Shown piece after piece: positions 16,914 through 25,574 of a stretch of 64,000 nucleotides of DNA. Both the position numbers and the translations under genes were made by a program. Each line of letters starts with the position of its first letter. Position 1 is the stretch's first letter. The stretch is taken from positions 3,968,001 through 4,032,000 of the forward strand of contig NZ_QYUQ01000002.1 of NCBI RefSeq assembly GCF_003590835.1. The letters run 5' to 3'. Source of the stretch: Noviherbaspirillum sedimenti. Its GTDB lineage: Bacteria > Pseudomonadota > Gammaproteobacteria > Burkholderiales > Burkholderiaceae_D. The notes beneath the pieces are model-generated. The model saw nothing but the letters and a program-made list of their open reading frames with translations, was not told where the DNA came from and searched no databases.

Positions 16914-18833
16914 ATGAATCACTTTGCCGATGAGTCAACATATGAACAGGTCGGCCCTCCGTTAGAGACCGATCAGGCTCGGAAATTGGCGCGCATTCAT
17001 CGTGCCTTCAGAACTTTGAGTGCCGGCAATCATACTTTATTGCATGCTTCAGACGAGCAGGCATTGCTGCAGGACATGTGCAGGGTCATTGTGGAAAGTG
17101 GCGGATATCAACGCGCTGTCGTTGGTTATGCAGAATACGATCAAGAAAAGACGATCCGCTGGGTGGGCGCCGTCGGTACGGACATGACGTTTCTCGAGAC
17201 CCTGCATTTTACCTGGTCGGAGACGGAATCTGGCCGCACCGTGACTGGTACGGCAATCCGCACTGGCGAACCCTGTGTGGGACAACATATCCTTACCGAC
17301 CCAGCCTATGCCGGCCCAGCCTATGACCGTGTGCGCGAGGATGCAATCAAGACAGGCTTCGCTGCAGTCACCGCTTTCCCCCTGCGCATCGATGGCAAGG
17401 TGATTGGCGCCTTGGGTATGGCTGCGGCTGAGCCCGATGCCTTCGATGAGGAAGAAGTCCAGTTGCTCAGCGAGTTGGCCGATGATCTGGCTTACGGCAT
17501 TGCCAACCTGCGGATCCGCGAAAAACATCGCGAGGCCGAAGCGACCATCGCGCGCCTTGCTTACTATGATGCGCTGACTGGGCTGCCGAATCGCACGTTC
17601 CTGCTGGAGCGCCTGGAAGAAGCAATGCAAGAGGCGAAACAGCATCACCGTGCGCTGGCATTGCTGCACTTCTACGTTGGGCGCTTTCATGAAATCAACA
17701 AAGTCCTGGGCTATCGCTCGGGGGATCAATTGCTGCAGGAGCTCGGCCGGCGCCTTGAGCTGGCTGTCAAGGAAAATGAAACGCTGGCGCACGTAGGGGA
17801 GGCAGAGTTCGCCTTGCTGTTGCCTGCGGCGAGTGCCGAGCATGCGATCCAGATGGCGCAACGGCTTGCCAGCATTCTGCATGACCCGGTGGAAGTGTCC
17901 GGTCTGATGGTGGATGCCAGCGTGAACATCGGTATCGCACTTTTTCCTGGCCATGCCACAACTCCGGAAGCATTATTGCGCAGGGCGAATGCCGCGATGC
18001 ACGATGCCAGGCCGGCGCGCGGCGGCTATGCCATGTACACCGGCGGCCAGGAAGAACAACATACCAGGCGGCTTGCGCTCATGGGGGACTTGCGGCATGC
18101 CATCGAGCACAACCAATTGCTCCTGTATTGCCAGCCCAAGGTGGATATCGCTTCGCGGCGCGTGTGCGGCGCGGAAGCATTGGTGCGTTGGGAACATCCA
18201 GTGCATGGCATGATTTTGCCCAGTGAATTCATCCCGCTCGCGGAACAAGCCGGCTTGATCACGCCGCTCACCGACTGGGTGCTGGAATCCGCATTCAGTC
18301 AAAGCTACGCCTGGCATGAGGCCGGGCTGGACTGGCCGCTGGCGGTTAATCTTTCTGCGCACGATCTGCGCGATCCCGATCTGGTCGAGCGGATCCGGGG
18401 TTTGTTTTCTACCTGGGGCATCCGGCCGGAACTGATGCAGTTCGAGCTGACCGAAAGCGCTTTAATGGAGGACCCGGCCAGCGCCCTGGAGACGCTCACC
18501 GAGTTGAAGCAGCTGGGCACGCGGTTGTACATCGACGACTTTGGCACGGGCTACTCCAGCCTGAGCTATTTGCAGAAATTGCCGGTGGATTACATCAAGA
18601 TTGACCAAGCATTCGTCATGCCAATGACAGTATCCAATGATTCGGCAGTGATCGTACATTCCACCATCGAACTGGGCCACAATCTGGACATGAAAATCGT
18701 GGCGGAAGGGGTGGAGAGCCAGGCGCACTGGGATGGTTTGGCGGCGCTTGGATGCGATGTGGCACAAGGCTATCATATCAGCAAGCCGATGCCGGCAGAG
18801 CAATTCAGGAGTTGGGAAGCCAGCTGGGCCTGA
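16914..18833 (+). CDS. GAF-GGDEF(degenerate)-EAL protein, probable c-di-GMP phosphodiesterase
   Basis: A 639-residue cytoplasmic protein with an N-terminal GAF domain (about 25-200), a GGDEF domain (about 210-375) and an EAL domain (about 388-635). The diguanylate cyclase signature reads GEAEF at 295-299 instead of GGDEF, so cyclase activity is unlikely and the domain is probably regulatory. The EAL domain keeps its metal and catalytic motifs: EAL at 421-423, NLSAHD, FELTESAL, DDFGTGYSSL, the KID motif, and EGVE near the end. It should hydrolyse c-di-GMP. No membrane segment is seen. Confidence 0.9.
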   Translation: MNHFADESTYEQVGPPLETDQARKLARIHRAFRTLSAGNHTLLHASDEQALLQDMCRVIVESGGYQRAVVGYAEYDQEKTIRWVGAVGTDMTFLETLHFTWSETESGRTVTGTAIRTGEPCVGQHILTDPAYAGPAYDRVREDAIKTGFAAVTAFPLRIDGKVIGALGMAAAEPDAFDEEEVQLLSELADDLAYGIANLRIREKHREAEATIARLAYYDALTGLPNRTFLLERLEEAMQEAKQHHRALALLHFYVGRFHEINKVLGYRSGDQLLQELGRRLELAVKENETLAHVGEAEFALLLPAASAEHAIQMAQRLASILHDPVEVSGLMVDASVNIGIALFPGHATTPEALLRRANAAMHDARPARGGYAMYTGGQEEQHTRRLALMGDLRHAIEHNQLLLYCQPKVDIASRRVCGAEALVRWEHPVHGMILPSEFIPLAEQAGLITPLTDWVLESAFSQSYAWHEAGLDWPLAVNLSAHDLRDPDLVERIRGLFSTWGIRPELMQFELTESALMEDPASALETLTELKQLGTRLYIDDFGTGYSSLSYLQKLPVDYIKIDQAFVMPMTVSNDSAVIVHSTIELGHNLDMKIVAEGVESQAHWDGLAALGCDVAQGYHISKPMPAEQFRSWEASWA

Positions 18834-18839
18834 CTGGCT

Positions 18840-19015
18840 CTAGCCAGGCATCGACAGCCGCTTCAGGGCGTCCAGGTTGCACAGCGAAATGCTGCCGTAG
18901 TGACGCTCGATCAATCCATTCCGTTCCCAATCCCTGAGCACCTTGTTGATGCTTTGCCGGCTTGTGCCAAGCATCTGGCTGAGGTTTTCCTGCGACACGC
19001 CGAGCGTGTGGCGCG
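18840..19015 (-). pseudogene. Crp/Fnr-family regulator, C-terminal HTH fragment
   Basis: The minus strand encodes HTLGVSQENLSQMLGTSRQ, then a recognition helix SINKVLRDWERNGLIERHYG and a short tail. This is the winged helix-turn-helix end of a Crp/Fnr regulator of the kind with a SRQ-x-[IV]-NK motif. Nothing resembling the cyclic-nucleotide-binding domain precedes it. From about 19010 onward the sequence is antisense to a cobalamin adenosyltransferase. The stop at 18840-18842 is intact. It is a 5'-deleted gene. Confidence 0.75.
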
Positions 19016-19548
19016 ATGACGGCACCACCGGACTGGGCGACGGTTCGCGTACCGAGAAGGATAGCCTGCGCGTCGCCGCCATGGGCGAGGTCGATCATTT
19101 GAATGCATTCGTCGGATCGATCCTTTGCCATGCGGAGGTGCCGGCGCACATTCGGCCCCTTCTTGAGGACGTTCAGCATGAACTGTTCGATCTTGGCGCC
19201 GAACTGTGCATTCCCGGCAGCACACGCATTTCGGAGGAGCATGTCGTGCGCCTGGAGAACCAGCTGGATGCCATCAACGAACATCTCGGCCGCCTCCAGG
19301 ACTTTATCCTGCCCGGGGGCACTGTCGCTGCAGCGCAGGCACACCTTGCACGCACGGCATGCCGTAACGCCGAGCGCGCCTTGCTTGCACTTTCCCGGCA
19401 GGATGCGACGGTCAACGCGCCCCTGCGTCGTTATCTGAACCGGCTCTCCGACTTTCTGTTCGTCGTTGCGCGCGAACTCAATCGCAGCGCCGGCACCTCC
19501 GACGTGCTCTGGATTCAGCGGAAAGCCCAGACGTCCGGCAACGCGTAG
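19006..19548 (+). pseudogene. PduO-type cob(I)alamin adenosyltransferase lacking its N-terminus
   Basis: The plus frame gives DDGTTGLGDGSRTEKDSLRV, then AAMGEVDHLN, the LEDVQHELFDLGAELCIPG core, FILPGGTVAAAQAHLARTACR and YLNRLSDFLFVVAREL. These are the conserved blocks of PduO-type ATP:corrinoid adenosyltransferases. The usual start (KIxTRTGD, part of the ATP site) is missing; the codons upstream are antisense Crp/Fnr sequence. GTG at 19006 could in theory start a protein, but it has no ribosome-binding site. Probably a pseudogene; if translated, ATP binding should be impaired. Confidence 0.72.
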
Positions 19549-19583
19549 AAATGTGCTGCTGGCGCCAGACTGCGCCAGATGAA

Positions 19584-19624
19584 AAAAATCCTGGAGTCGC
19601 CGTATGGGCAGGTCCAGGATTTTT
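19584..19624. terminator. Bidirectional intrinsic terminator
   Basis: AAAAATCCTGGA (19584-19595) and TCCAGGATTTTT (19613-19624) form a perfect 12-base inverted repeat with A and T runs on the outer flanks. It sits between the adenosyltransferase remnant and the convergent thiolase gene and can terminate both strands. Confidence 0.8.
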
Positions 19625-19691
19625 CGTATCAAGGCGTGGCGCCTGAGTACGCTTTCAAGCGCTGACCGAAATGATCAGCGTTGGCTGTGGT

Positions 19692-20876
19692 TCAAATGCG
19701 TTCAAAGATGGCGGCAATGCCCTGGCCGCCGCCGATGCACATCGTGACCAATGCATAGCGTCCGCCGGTGCGATGCAGTTCATACACGGCCTTGGTGACG
19801 ATCAGGGCGCCGGTGGCGCCGACCGGGTGGCCCAGCGAAATGCCCGAGCCGTTGGGATTGACCTTGGCCGGATCGAAGTCCAAAGTCTGTGACACTGCGC
19901 AGGCTTGTGCGGCGAACGCTTCATTCGCTTCGATGACATCGAGGTCCTGGATGCGCAGGCCGGTCTTTTTCAACACCAGCTGCGTTGCCGGGATTGGTCC
20001 GATACCCATGTAGAGCGGTTCCACGCCAGCATGGGCGTAGCCTACCAGGCGCGCCAGCGGCCTGAGCCCCAGCGCCGCTGCGCGGCCGGCTTCGGCCAGC
20101 ACGACGGCGGCGCCGCCGTCATTGAGGCCGGACGCATTGCCGGCGGTAACCGTTCCGTCTTTCTTGAATACCGGCTTCATCTTCGCCAGCTGTTCCGCCG
20201 TGACGTCGCCGCGCACGTGCTCGTCGGTGTCGAACAGCACGGTACCCTTGCGCGTTTCGATGGCGACTGCCGCGATCTGTTCCTTGAAGTAACCGGCAGC
20301 GACGGCTTTCGCGGCGCGGCGCTGGCTTTCCAGTGCCAGCTCATCCTGCATCTGGCGGCTGATGTTGTAGCGTTCCGCGACATTTTCAGCAGTCACGCCC
20401 ATGTGGATTTTTTGCCAGGGGTCGTGCAGGATGCCGGACATGTAGTCCACCACTGCCGTGTCGCCCATGCGTGCGCCCCAGCGGGCGGCAGGCAGCAGGA
20501 AAGCGCCGCGGCTCATCGATTCGGCGCCACCGCCGATGGCGATGTCGGTATCGCCCAGCATGATCGCTTGCGCCGCCGAGACGATCGCCTGCAAGCCAGA
20601 GCCGCACAGCCGGTTGACATTGAATGCCGGCGTTTCCTGCGGAATGCCTGCATCCATCGCCGCCACCCGGCTCAGGTACGCGTCGCGCGGTTCAGTTGGA
20701 ACCACGTTACCCATCACCACATGCCCCACCGCATCCGCTGGCACGCCCGAACGTTCCAGCGCCGCTTTCACCGCTGTTGTCGCCAGCGTCGACAGCGGTA
20801 CGTCTTTATACGCACCGCCAAAGGAGCCGATAGCGGTTCTTGCCGCACCTACGACCAGGACTTCACGTGGATTCAT
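19692..20876 (-). CDS. Acetyl-CoA acetyltransferase (thiolase)
   Basis: A 394-residue thiolase condensing or cleaving acetyl-CoA/acetoacetyl-CoA. The nucleophilic cysteine is in NVNRLCGSGLQAIVSAAQAI near residue 90. The second catalytic set is present in NEAFAAQACAV, NPNGSGISLGHPVGATGA and the C-terminal CIGGGQGIAAIFE. ATG at 20876 is preferred because AAAGGCGAACAAA precedes it and the upstream extension is not thiolase-like. It is monocistronic, bounded by a terminator downstream. It could feed either polyhydroxybutyrate/ketone metabolism or the last step of the acyl-CoA pathways here. Confidence 0.92.
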   Translation of the reverse strand: MNPREVLVVGAARTAIGSFGGAYKDVPLSTLATTAVKAALERSGVPADAVGHVVMGNVVPTEPRDAYLSRVAAMDAGIPQETPAFNVNRLCGSGLQAIVSAAQAIMLGDTDIAIGGGAESMSRGAFLLPAARWGARMGDTAVVDYMSGILHDPWQKIHMGVTAENVAERYNISRQMQDELALESQRRAAKAVAAGYFKEQIAAVAIETRKGTVLFDTDEHVRGDVTAEQLAKMKPVFKKDGTVTAGNASGLNDGGAAVVLAEAGRAAALGLRPLARLVGYAHAGVEPLYMGIGPIPATQLVLKKTGLRIQDLDVIEANEAFAAQACAVSQTLDFDPAKVNPNGSGISLGHPVGATGALIVTKAVYELHRTGGRYALVTMCIGGGQGIAAIFERI

Positions 20877-21242
20877 TTTGTTCGCCTTTTGTTGAATGTT
20901 GCATAAACAAGCTTGAGTTTTACGACGCCAATGCTTCAAATTAAGATGGGTGAGATTGCGCACAGTCTGAGTATAGAAAATCGCGACTGCAGGCACCATG
21001 ACATATCCGGCCAAGATAAATGGATCAATTTGCCACCTCGTCATGCCTTACCTGGCTTGATGAATTTATTCGGCATCCAGGCCGCCGCTGCATTGACTTT
21101 AGCGGCATACACTTCCGCGTCCCAGAATCGTGACATGCCGATAAATTGGCAGGGACAACAGTTCTATTGTAATATCAAAAAGATGCAGGATGAACTGTTT
21201 TGAAATTGATGAATCTCCCGGCAATTGACACAGGAATTACAT
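20877..21242. other. Divergent intergenic region (thiolase / SDR remnant)
   Basis: This 366-base stretch is AT-richer than the flanking genes and must hold the thiolase promoter and the promoter of the 21243 transcript. A short plus-strand frame is open but has no ribosome-binding site or recognisable product. No clear operator was found. Confidence 0.4.
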
Positions 21243-21569
21243 ATGACAGGACGTTTGCAAGGCAAGGTGGCGATCGTGACAGGTGGTGCTTCCGGTATCG
21301 GCGCAGCCTGCTGCCGGCGCTTTTCGGAGGAAGGTGCCCAGGTGGTGTTGACGGAAATCCAGGAGAATCTGGGGCAACGGGTCGCCGCCGAGGTCGGCGG
21401 CTGGTTTGTGCGTCAGGATGTGACCCAGGAGATGACCAATTGCGTCGTGTTCCTGGCCAGCGATGAGTCCAGATTTGTGACGGGCAGCGAACTGCTCGCC
21501 GATGGTGGTTGGCTGGCCGAGGGAGGCATCCGAAACCTGCCAAAGACCGGTGGCGGACAGGCTGCATAG
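21243..21569 (+). pseudogene. Short-chain dehydrogenase with internal in-frame deletion
   Basis: The 108-residue product starts as a normal SDR, MTGRLQGKVAIVTGGASGIG with the NAD(P)-binding GGASGIG motif, and runs to FVRQDVTQE. It then jumps straight to NCVVFLASDESRFVTGSELL, the C-terminal SDR segment that ends in DGG. About 140 residues containing the NNAG motif and the Ser-Tyr-Lys catalytic site are missing, and the frame is kept. It cannot be a working dehydrogenase. ATG at 21243 follows an ACAGGAATT leader. It is probably co-transcribed with the TIM-barrel gene 27 bases on. Confidence 0.8.
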
Positions 21570-21596
21570 CCTGTTGATGAGATTGAAAGGCAGGCT

Positions 21597-22439
21597 ATGT
21601 CACGTTCTCTGGCATTGCATCAAACAACAGTGATGCAATGTTCTCCCCTGGAGTTGGTTGCGATTGCTGCGGAGGTCCGTTGCGACGGCGTCTGCGTGTT
21701 CGTTCAGGTGCCGGCTAAGCCTGGCGCTGGCCGTCCCGCCTTCCCCGTGGTGACGCAAGCCATGCTGCCCGCCATGCGGGCTCGCTTGCGCGACACGGGC
21801 ATCAAGGTCACGAACCTGGAGTATTTCCCCTTGACGCCGGACGTTGCGCTGCAAGAGTACAGGGCGGCGCTGGAACTGGGTGCCGCACTGGGTGCGCAAC
21901 GCGCCGTCACGCATCTGCACGATACCGACGGACGGCGTGGCATCGACAGCCTGGCGCGTTTTGCTGATCTGGCGGCAGAATATGGGCTGGCGGTGGGGCT
22001 GGAATTCGTCGGTCTTTCAGCCGGCTGCCCCAGCCTCGCCAGAGCCCTGCAACTGGTTAGATACGTGGGGCGCGACAACCTGGCTGTGGGCGTCGACCCG
22101 CTGCACCTGCAGCGCACCGGCGGTGCGCCAGTCGACCTGGCCGGCGTGGATCCGCGACTGTTAAGCTATGCACAATTGTGCGATGGCCCGGTCTTGGCCG
22201 ATCCCGGCCAGGCCCTGGAGACGGCGCGCTATGTGGCCGAGGTCTTCGATCGGCTGTCGCCGGGCGAGGGTGTGTTTCCGTTGCGGGAGCTGGTGCAAGT
22301 CTTGCCGCCAGACTTGCCATTCGATGTTGAAGTGCCTGCCCTGCGTTTGAGCGAGTCGGGTATCTCGCCCGTCGAACATGCGCGACGCGCTGTCATGGGC
22401 GCGCGACAGGTGCTGGCAACTGCAGGATTGGGAATCTGA
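21597..22439 (+). CDS. Sugar phosphate isomerase/epimerase-like TIM-barrel protein
   Basis: A 280-residue protein of the xylose-isomerase-like TIM-barrel (AP endonuclease 2) superfamily. Strands such as GIKVTNLEYFPL, RAVTHLHDT and GLAVGLEFVGLSAG, and the metal-region VGVDPLHLQRTGG, are visible. The same DxLHLQR(T/S)GG and SYAQLCD blocks occur in the 41981-42790 protein, so the two are paralogues serving the same cluster. AAGGCAGGCT precedes the ATG. Similar proteins often isomerise or cleave hydroxy- or keto-acid intermediates; the actual substrate is unknown. Confidence 0.8.
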   Translation: MSRSLALHQTTVMQCSPLELVAIAAEVRCDGVCVFVQVPAKPGAGRPAFPVVTQAMLPAMRARLRDTGIKVTNLEYFPLTPDVALQEYRAALELGAALGAQRAVTHLHDTDGRRGIDSLARFADLAAEYGLAVGLEFVGLSAGCPSLARALQLVRYVGRDNLAVGVDPLHLQRTGGAPVDLAGVDPRLLSYAQLCDGPVLADPGQALETARYVAEVFDRLSPGEGVFPLRELVQVLPPDLPFDVEVPALRLSESGISPVEHARRAVMGARQVLATAGLGI

Positions 22440-22534
22440 ACGCAGCGGCGCTGCTACGGACATTTAAGGTGGGTGGCTTCATCTCCGGCGGCCCCGAAGC
22501 CGGAGTTTTCAACATAAACCAAACGGAGATCAAG

Positions 22535-22963
22535 ATGCAAAAAGTACTGCTTCCATTCGATGGCTCGGAGTCCGCCAGGCGGGCGCTTCAATACCTGGTG
22601 ACGGCCGCACGGTCCTACCCTGGACTTGAAGTGCATGTGCTGAACGTACAACCCACCATCATTTTGCACGTTGACTATTTGTCCATGGACATGCTTAAAA
22701 AACTCGATGATGGCGCCCTGCGGCATGGCGCTGAAATCAACGCGGAGGCAATCAAGACATTGACCGCAGCCAACGTCCGCTGCTTCGCGCATGAGACCAT
22801 CGGCGAGGTAATCGGCGAGGTGGGCAAGGCCGTGAAAGACTTGGAGTGCGATACTGTGGTCATGGGCACGCGGGGAATGAGCAATCTCTCCAACCTCATG
22901 CTTGGCTCGGTCGCGTCCCGCGTCGTGCATGAGGTCCTGGTTCCGGTTCTGCTCGTTAAGTAA
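22535..22963 (+). CDS. Universal stress protein (UspA family)
   Basis: A 142-residue single-domain Usp. It opens with MQKVLLPFDGSESARRAL and carries the nucleotide-binding signature GTRGMSNLSNLMLGSVASRV near residue 115, so it is an ATP-binding-type member. CGGAGATCAAG precedes ATG 22535, which is chosen over a longer frame. It is separated from the TIM-barrel gene by 95 bases and is convergent with the aldo/keto reductase 15 bases downstream. Its role is probably general stress tolerance. Confidence 0.9.
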   Translation: MQKVLLPFDGSESARRALQYLVTAARSYPGLEVHVLNVQPTIILHVDYLSMDMLKKLDDGALRHGAEINAEAIKTLTAANVRCFAHETIGEVIGEVGKAVKDLECDTVVMGTRGMSNLSNLMLGSVASRVVHEVLVPVLLVK

Positions 22964-22978
22964 GCCCGCCGAGCATGG

Positions 22979-23941
22979 CTAGCGCCGCGCCGGCGCGCTG
23001 GCCGTGTCCAGCAGCACGAGCTGCTCTGCGCTCAACTGCAATCGCATCGCGCGCATCAGTTCGTCGATCTGGGCTGGCGTGGTGGCGCTGGCGATCGGCG
23101 CGGTGATTCCGGGCTGCGCCATCAACCAGGCCAGCGCGACCTGTGCCTGACTCGCGCCTGTCTGCGTAGTCACGGTATCGAGTGCTGCCAGCACACCGAG
23201 CCCGAAGGGATTGATGTATTTTGCGACCTCTGCACCACGCTGTCGCTCGGACAGGTCTTTCTCGCTGCGGTGCTTGCCAGTCAGGAAGCCGCTTGCCAGC
23301 GCATAAAACGGCACAACGCCGATGTTGTTTTCGATGCAAACCTGTTGCAGCGGACCTTCGAACGTATCGCGCGACAACAGGTTGTAGCGCGGCTGCAGCA
23401 CTTCGTAATGGGCCAGGCCCATGGCACGGCTGATGCTGCGCGCCTCGAGCAGCCGCTCGGCACTGTAATGCGAGGCGCCCACAGCGCGTACCTTGCCGGC
23501 CCGGACCAGATCATCGAACGCTTGCAGCGTTTCATCGAGCGCTACCTCCACATCGTCCAGGTGGGCGAAATAGAGATCGACGTAGTCGGTACGCAATCGC
23601 TGCAGCGAAGCATCGATCGCCTTGAATATGCTACGACGCGACAAGCCGGCCACATCGCCTGTGCCGCGTCCGACCTTGGTGGCGATCAGGATTTTGTCGC
23701 GGCAGCCACGGCTCGCCTGCCATTCGCCGATCATGTTTTCGGACTCGCCACCGACCAGCCCGGGTATCCAGTTGCTGTACATGTCGGCGGTGTCGATCAG
23801 CTTTCCGCCGCCTGCCACGAAGGCGTCGAGGACGGCGAAGCTGCTGTCGCGGTCGGCGGTCCAGCCGAACACGTTACCACCAAGCATAAGCGGTGTAGTC
23901 GAAAGCCCGGTGCGCCCAAGCGGGCGTTCTGCGATGTTCAT
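22979..23941 (-). CDS. Aldo/keto reductase
   Basis: A 320-residue NADPH-dependent aldo/keto reductase. The Asp and Tyr of the tetrad are in LIDTADMYSNW near residue 50, the Lys in KILIATKVG near 85 and the His in DLYFAHLDD near 125. The cofactor region includes GVVPFYALASGFLTGKHR near 205. GGGAGACAGACAGAT precedes the ATG. It is the last gene of the minus-strand arm (23-28.7 kb) and lies 19 bases after the GMC oxidoreductase gene, which places it in the catabolic cluster. It probably reduces a carbonyl intermediate. Confidence 0.9.
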   Translation of the reverse strand: MNIAERPLGRTGLSTTPLMLGGNVFGWTADRDSSFAVLDAFVAGGGKLIDTADMYSNWIPGLVGGESENMIGEWQASRGCRDKILIATKVGRGTGDVAGLSRRSIFKAIDASLQRLRTDYVDLYFAHLDDVEVALDETLQAFDDLVRAGKVRAVGASHYSAERLLEARSISRAMGLAHYEVLQPRYNLLSRDTFEGPLQQVCIENNIGVVPFYALASGFLTGKHRSEKDLSERQRGAEVAKYINPFGLGVLAALDTVTTQTGASQAQVALAWLMAQPGITAPIASATTPAQIDELMRAMRLQLSAEQLVLLDTASAPARR

Positions 23942-23960
23942 ATCTGTCTGTCTCCCACTA

Positions 23961-25574
23961 TTAACGGATCAGGGATGCTGCGTGCCAGGCCAGCGCCATT
24001 GCCGGCGCATTGGTGTTGCCAGAAATCAGGCCCGGCATGACCGAGCAGTCCACCACGCGCACGCCAGTGACTCCACGTACCCGCAATTGCGGATCGCAGA
24101 CATCCTCCTCGCTGCCGCCCATGCGGCAGACGCCGACAGCATGGATGCCGCAACGCGACAGCCGGCGGAACACATCCAGGATTTGTTCGTCGCTGTCGAT
24201 GGTCGCGCCAGGAAATTTTTCATGCTTGAGATGTTTTGCGATCGCCGGTTGCACCATCAATTTGCGGACATAGCGTACTGCGGCAATCGCTGATGCTTCG
24301 TCGGCGGCAGTGGACAGCCAGTTGGGCGCAATGGCCAGCGCGGCGCGGGGATCCCGGCCAGTGATCGCGATGCTGCCCTGGCTTTCGAGATTCAGGAGCT
24401 GCGAGTAAACGGTGAAGCCGGGCTCCCGCTCGACCGAGCCCTGCTGGACCGGCGAGTTGGGATCGCTGTTGGGCTTGGCCTGAAAGGTGAACGCGCTGCC
24501 GAACAGCTGCATGTCCGGGCGTTCCACCTCTGCACGGCTGCGCACGAACGCCCCGACCTCGTAGGGGCCGGTCGCCAGCGGCCCGGTGCGGGTGAGCGCG
24601 TAACGCAAGGCATTCCTGGCGACGCCAAGGCCATAAAATTCACGGTTGTTGCCAGCGATGCCTTGCAGACGGTATTGCATGGAAAAACCGAGGTGCTCGA
24701 GCAGATGGTTGCCGACACCCTGGCGGTCGGCCACAACGGGAATGCCGAGGGAGGACAGCAGGGCGCCTGGCCCGACGCCGGAGCGCTGCAGAATGGCCGG
24801 CGAAGCCATGACGCCAGCCGACAGGATCACCTCGCCTTTGACGATAAAGGAATGGGCGTCTCCATCGATGCGCGTCTCCACCGATACCGCGCGATTCTCC
24901 TTGAAACCGATGCGATCGACCAGCACGCCGGTTTTCACCATCAGGTTGGGGCGCTTGCGCGCAGGCTTCAGAAAGGCCACGGCAGCGCTCTGCCGGCGTC
25001 CCTTCAAGATGTTGTGCGCGTAGTAGCCGATGCCTTCCTGGGCGCCGTTCAGGTCCTCCTTGCGCTCCAGTCCGATGCCTTGACCGGCCGTGATCATCGC
25101 CTCGGCCAGCGGATAGCGATAGGTTCCGGTGCTGATATGCACCGGCCCGCCGACGCCGCGCCCTTCGCCGGCGCCAAGTTCATGGTCCTCGATTGCCTGA
25201 AACGCTGCAGTCATTTCCTTGCGGCCCCAGCCGGTGCAGCCCTTGTGCTCCCATGCGTCATAGTCCTCCAGCTGACCGCGGATCCAGATCATGCCGTTAA
25301 TCGATGAGGAGCCGCCGATCCCTTTGCCGCGCAACCACGACTCGGTTGACGGCAGGTCAGGTTTGCGGCGCTGGGCGACGGGGTAAAACCAGGCATGCCT
25401 GGGATCGGACGCAAGCTTGCCGATACCCTTGGGCATGTGAATCAGCGGGCTGGTGTCAGGCCCGCCAGCTTCCAGCAGCAGTACGCGCTTGTTCGGATTC
25501 GCCGACAATCTTTCTGCCATCACGCAGCCCGACGAGCCTGCACCGACGATGATGTAGTCCCATTGCTCAGCCAT
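23961..25574 (-). CDS. GMC-family FAD alcohol oxidoreductase
   Basis: A 537-residue glucose-methanol-choline family flavoprotein, likely oxidising an alcohol group. The FAD-binding Rossmann motif is WDYIIVGAGSSGCVMAERL at the N-terminus. The GMC signature GKGIGGSSSINGMIWIRG is near residue 85. The C-terminal catalytic part has CGIHAVGVCRMGG near 480 and SVMPGLISGNTNAPAMALA near 515. Its start codon overlaps the end of the upstream flavoprotein gene by eight bases, so the two are translationally coupled. No signal peptide; cytoplasmic. Confidence 0.92.
   Translation of the reverse strand: MAEQWDYIIVGAGSSGCVMAERLSANPNKRVLLLEAGGPDTSPLIHMPKGIGKLASDPRHAWFYPVAQRRKPDLPSTESWLRGKGIGGSSSINGMIWIRGQLEDYDAWEHKGCTGWGRKEMTAAFQAIEDHELGAGEGRGVGGPVHISTGTYRYPLAEAMITAGQGIGLERKEDLNGAQEGIGYYAHNILKGRRQSAAVAFLKPARKRPNLMVKTGVLVDRIGFKENRAVSVETRIDGDAHSFIVKGEVILSAGVMASPAILQRSGVGPGALLSSLGIPVVADRQGVGNHLLEHLGFSMQYRLQGIAGNNREFYGLGVARNALRYALTRTGPLATGPYEVGAFVRSRAEVERPDMQLFGSAFTFQAKPNSDPNSPVQQGSVEREPGFTVYSQLLNLESQGSIAITGRDPRAALAIAPNWLSTAADEASAIAAVRYVRKLMVQPAIAKHLKHEKFPGATIDSDEQILDVFRRLSRCGIHAVGVCRMGGSEEDVCDPQLRVRGVTGVRVVDCSVMPGLISGNTNAPAMALAWHAASLIR

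Noticed and set aside
18943..19005. N-terminal 20 or so residues of the long frame ending in the adenosyltransferase
   Set aside because: These codons are antisense to a recognisable Crp/Fnr helix-turn-helix, so they are not a genuine N-terminus.
20913..21203. Plus-strand 96-codon frame between thiolase and SDR remnant
   Set aside because: It has no ribosome-binding site, its translation is unrecognisable and it lies in AT-rich promoter-like sequence.
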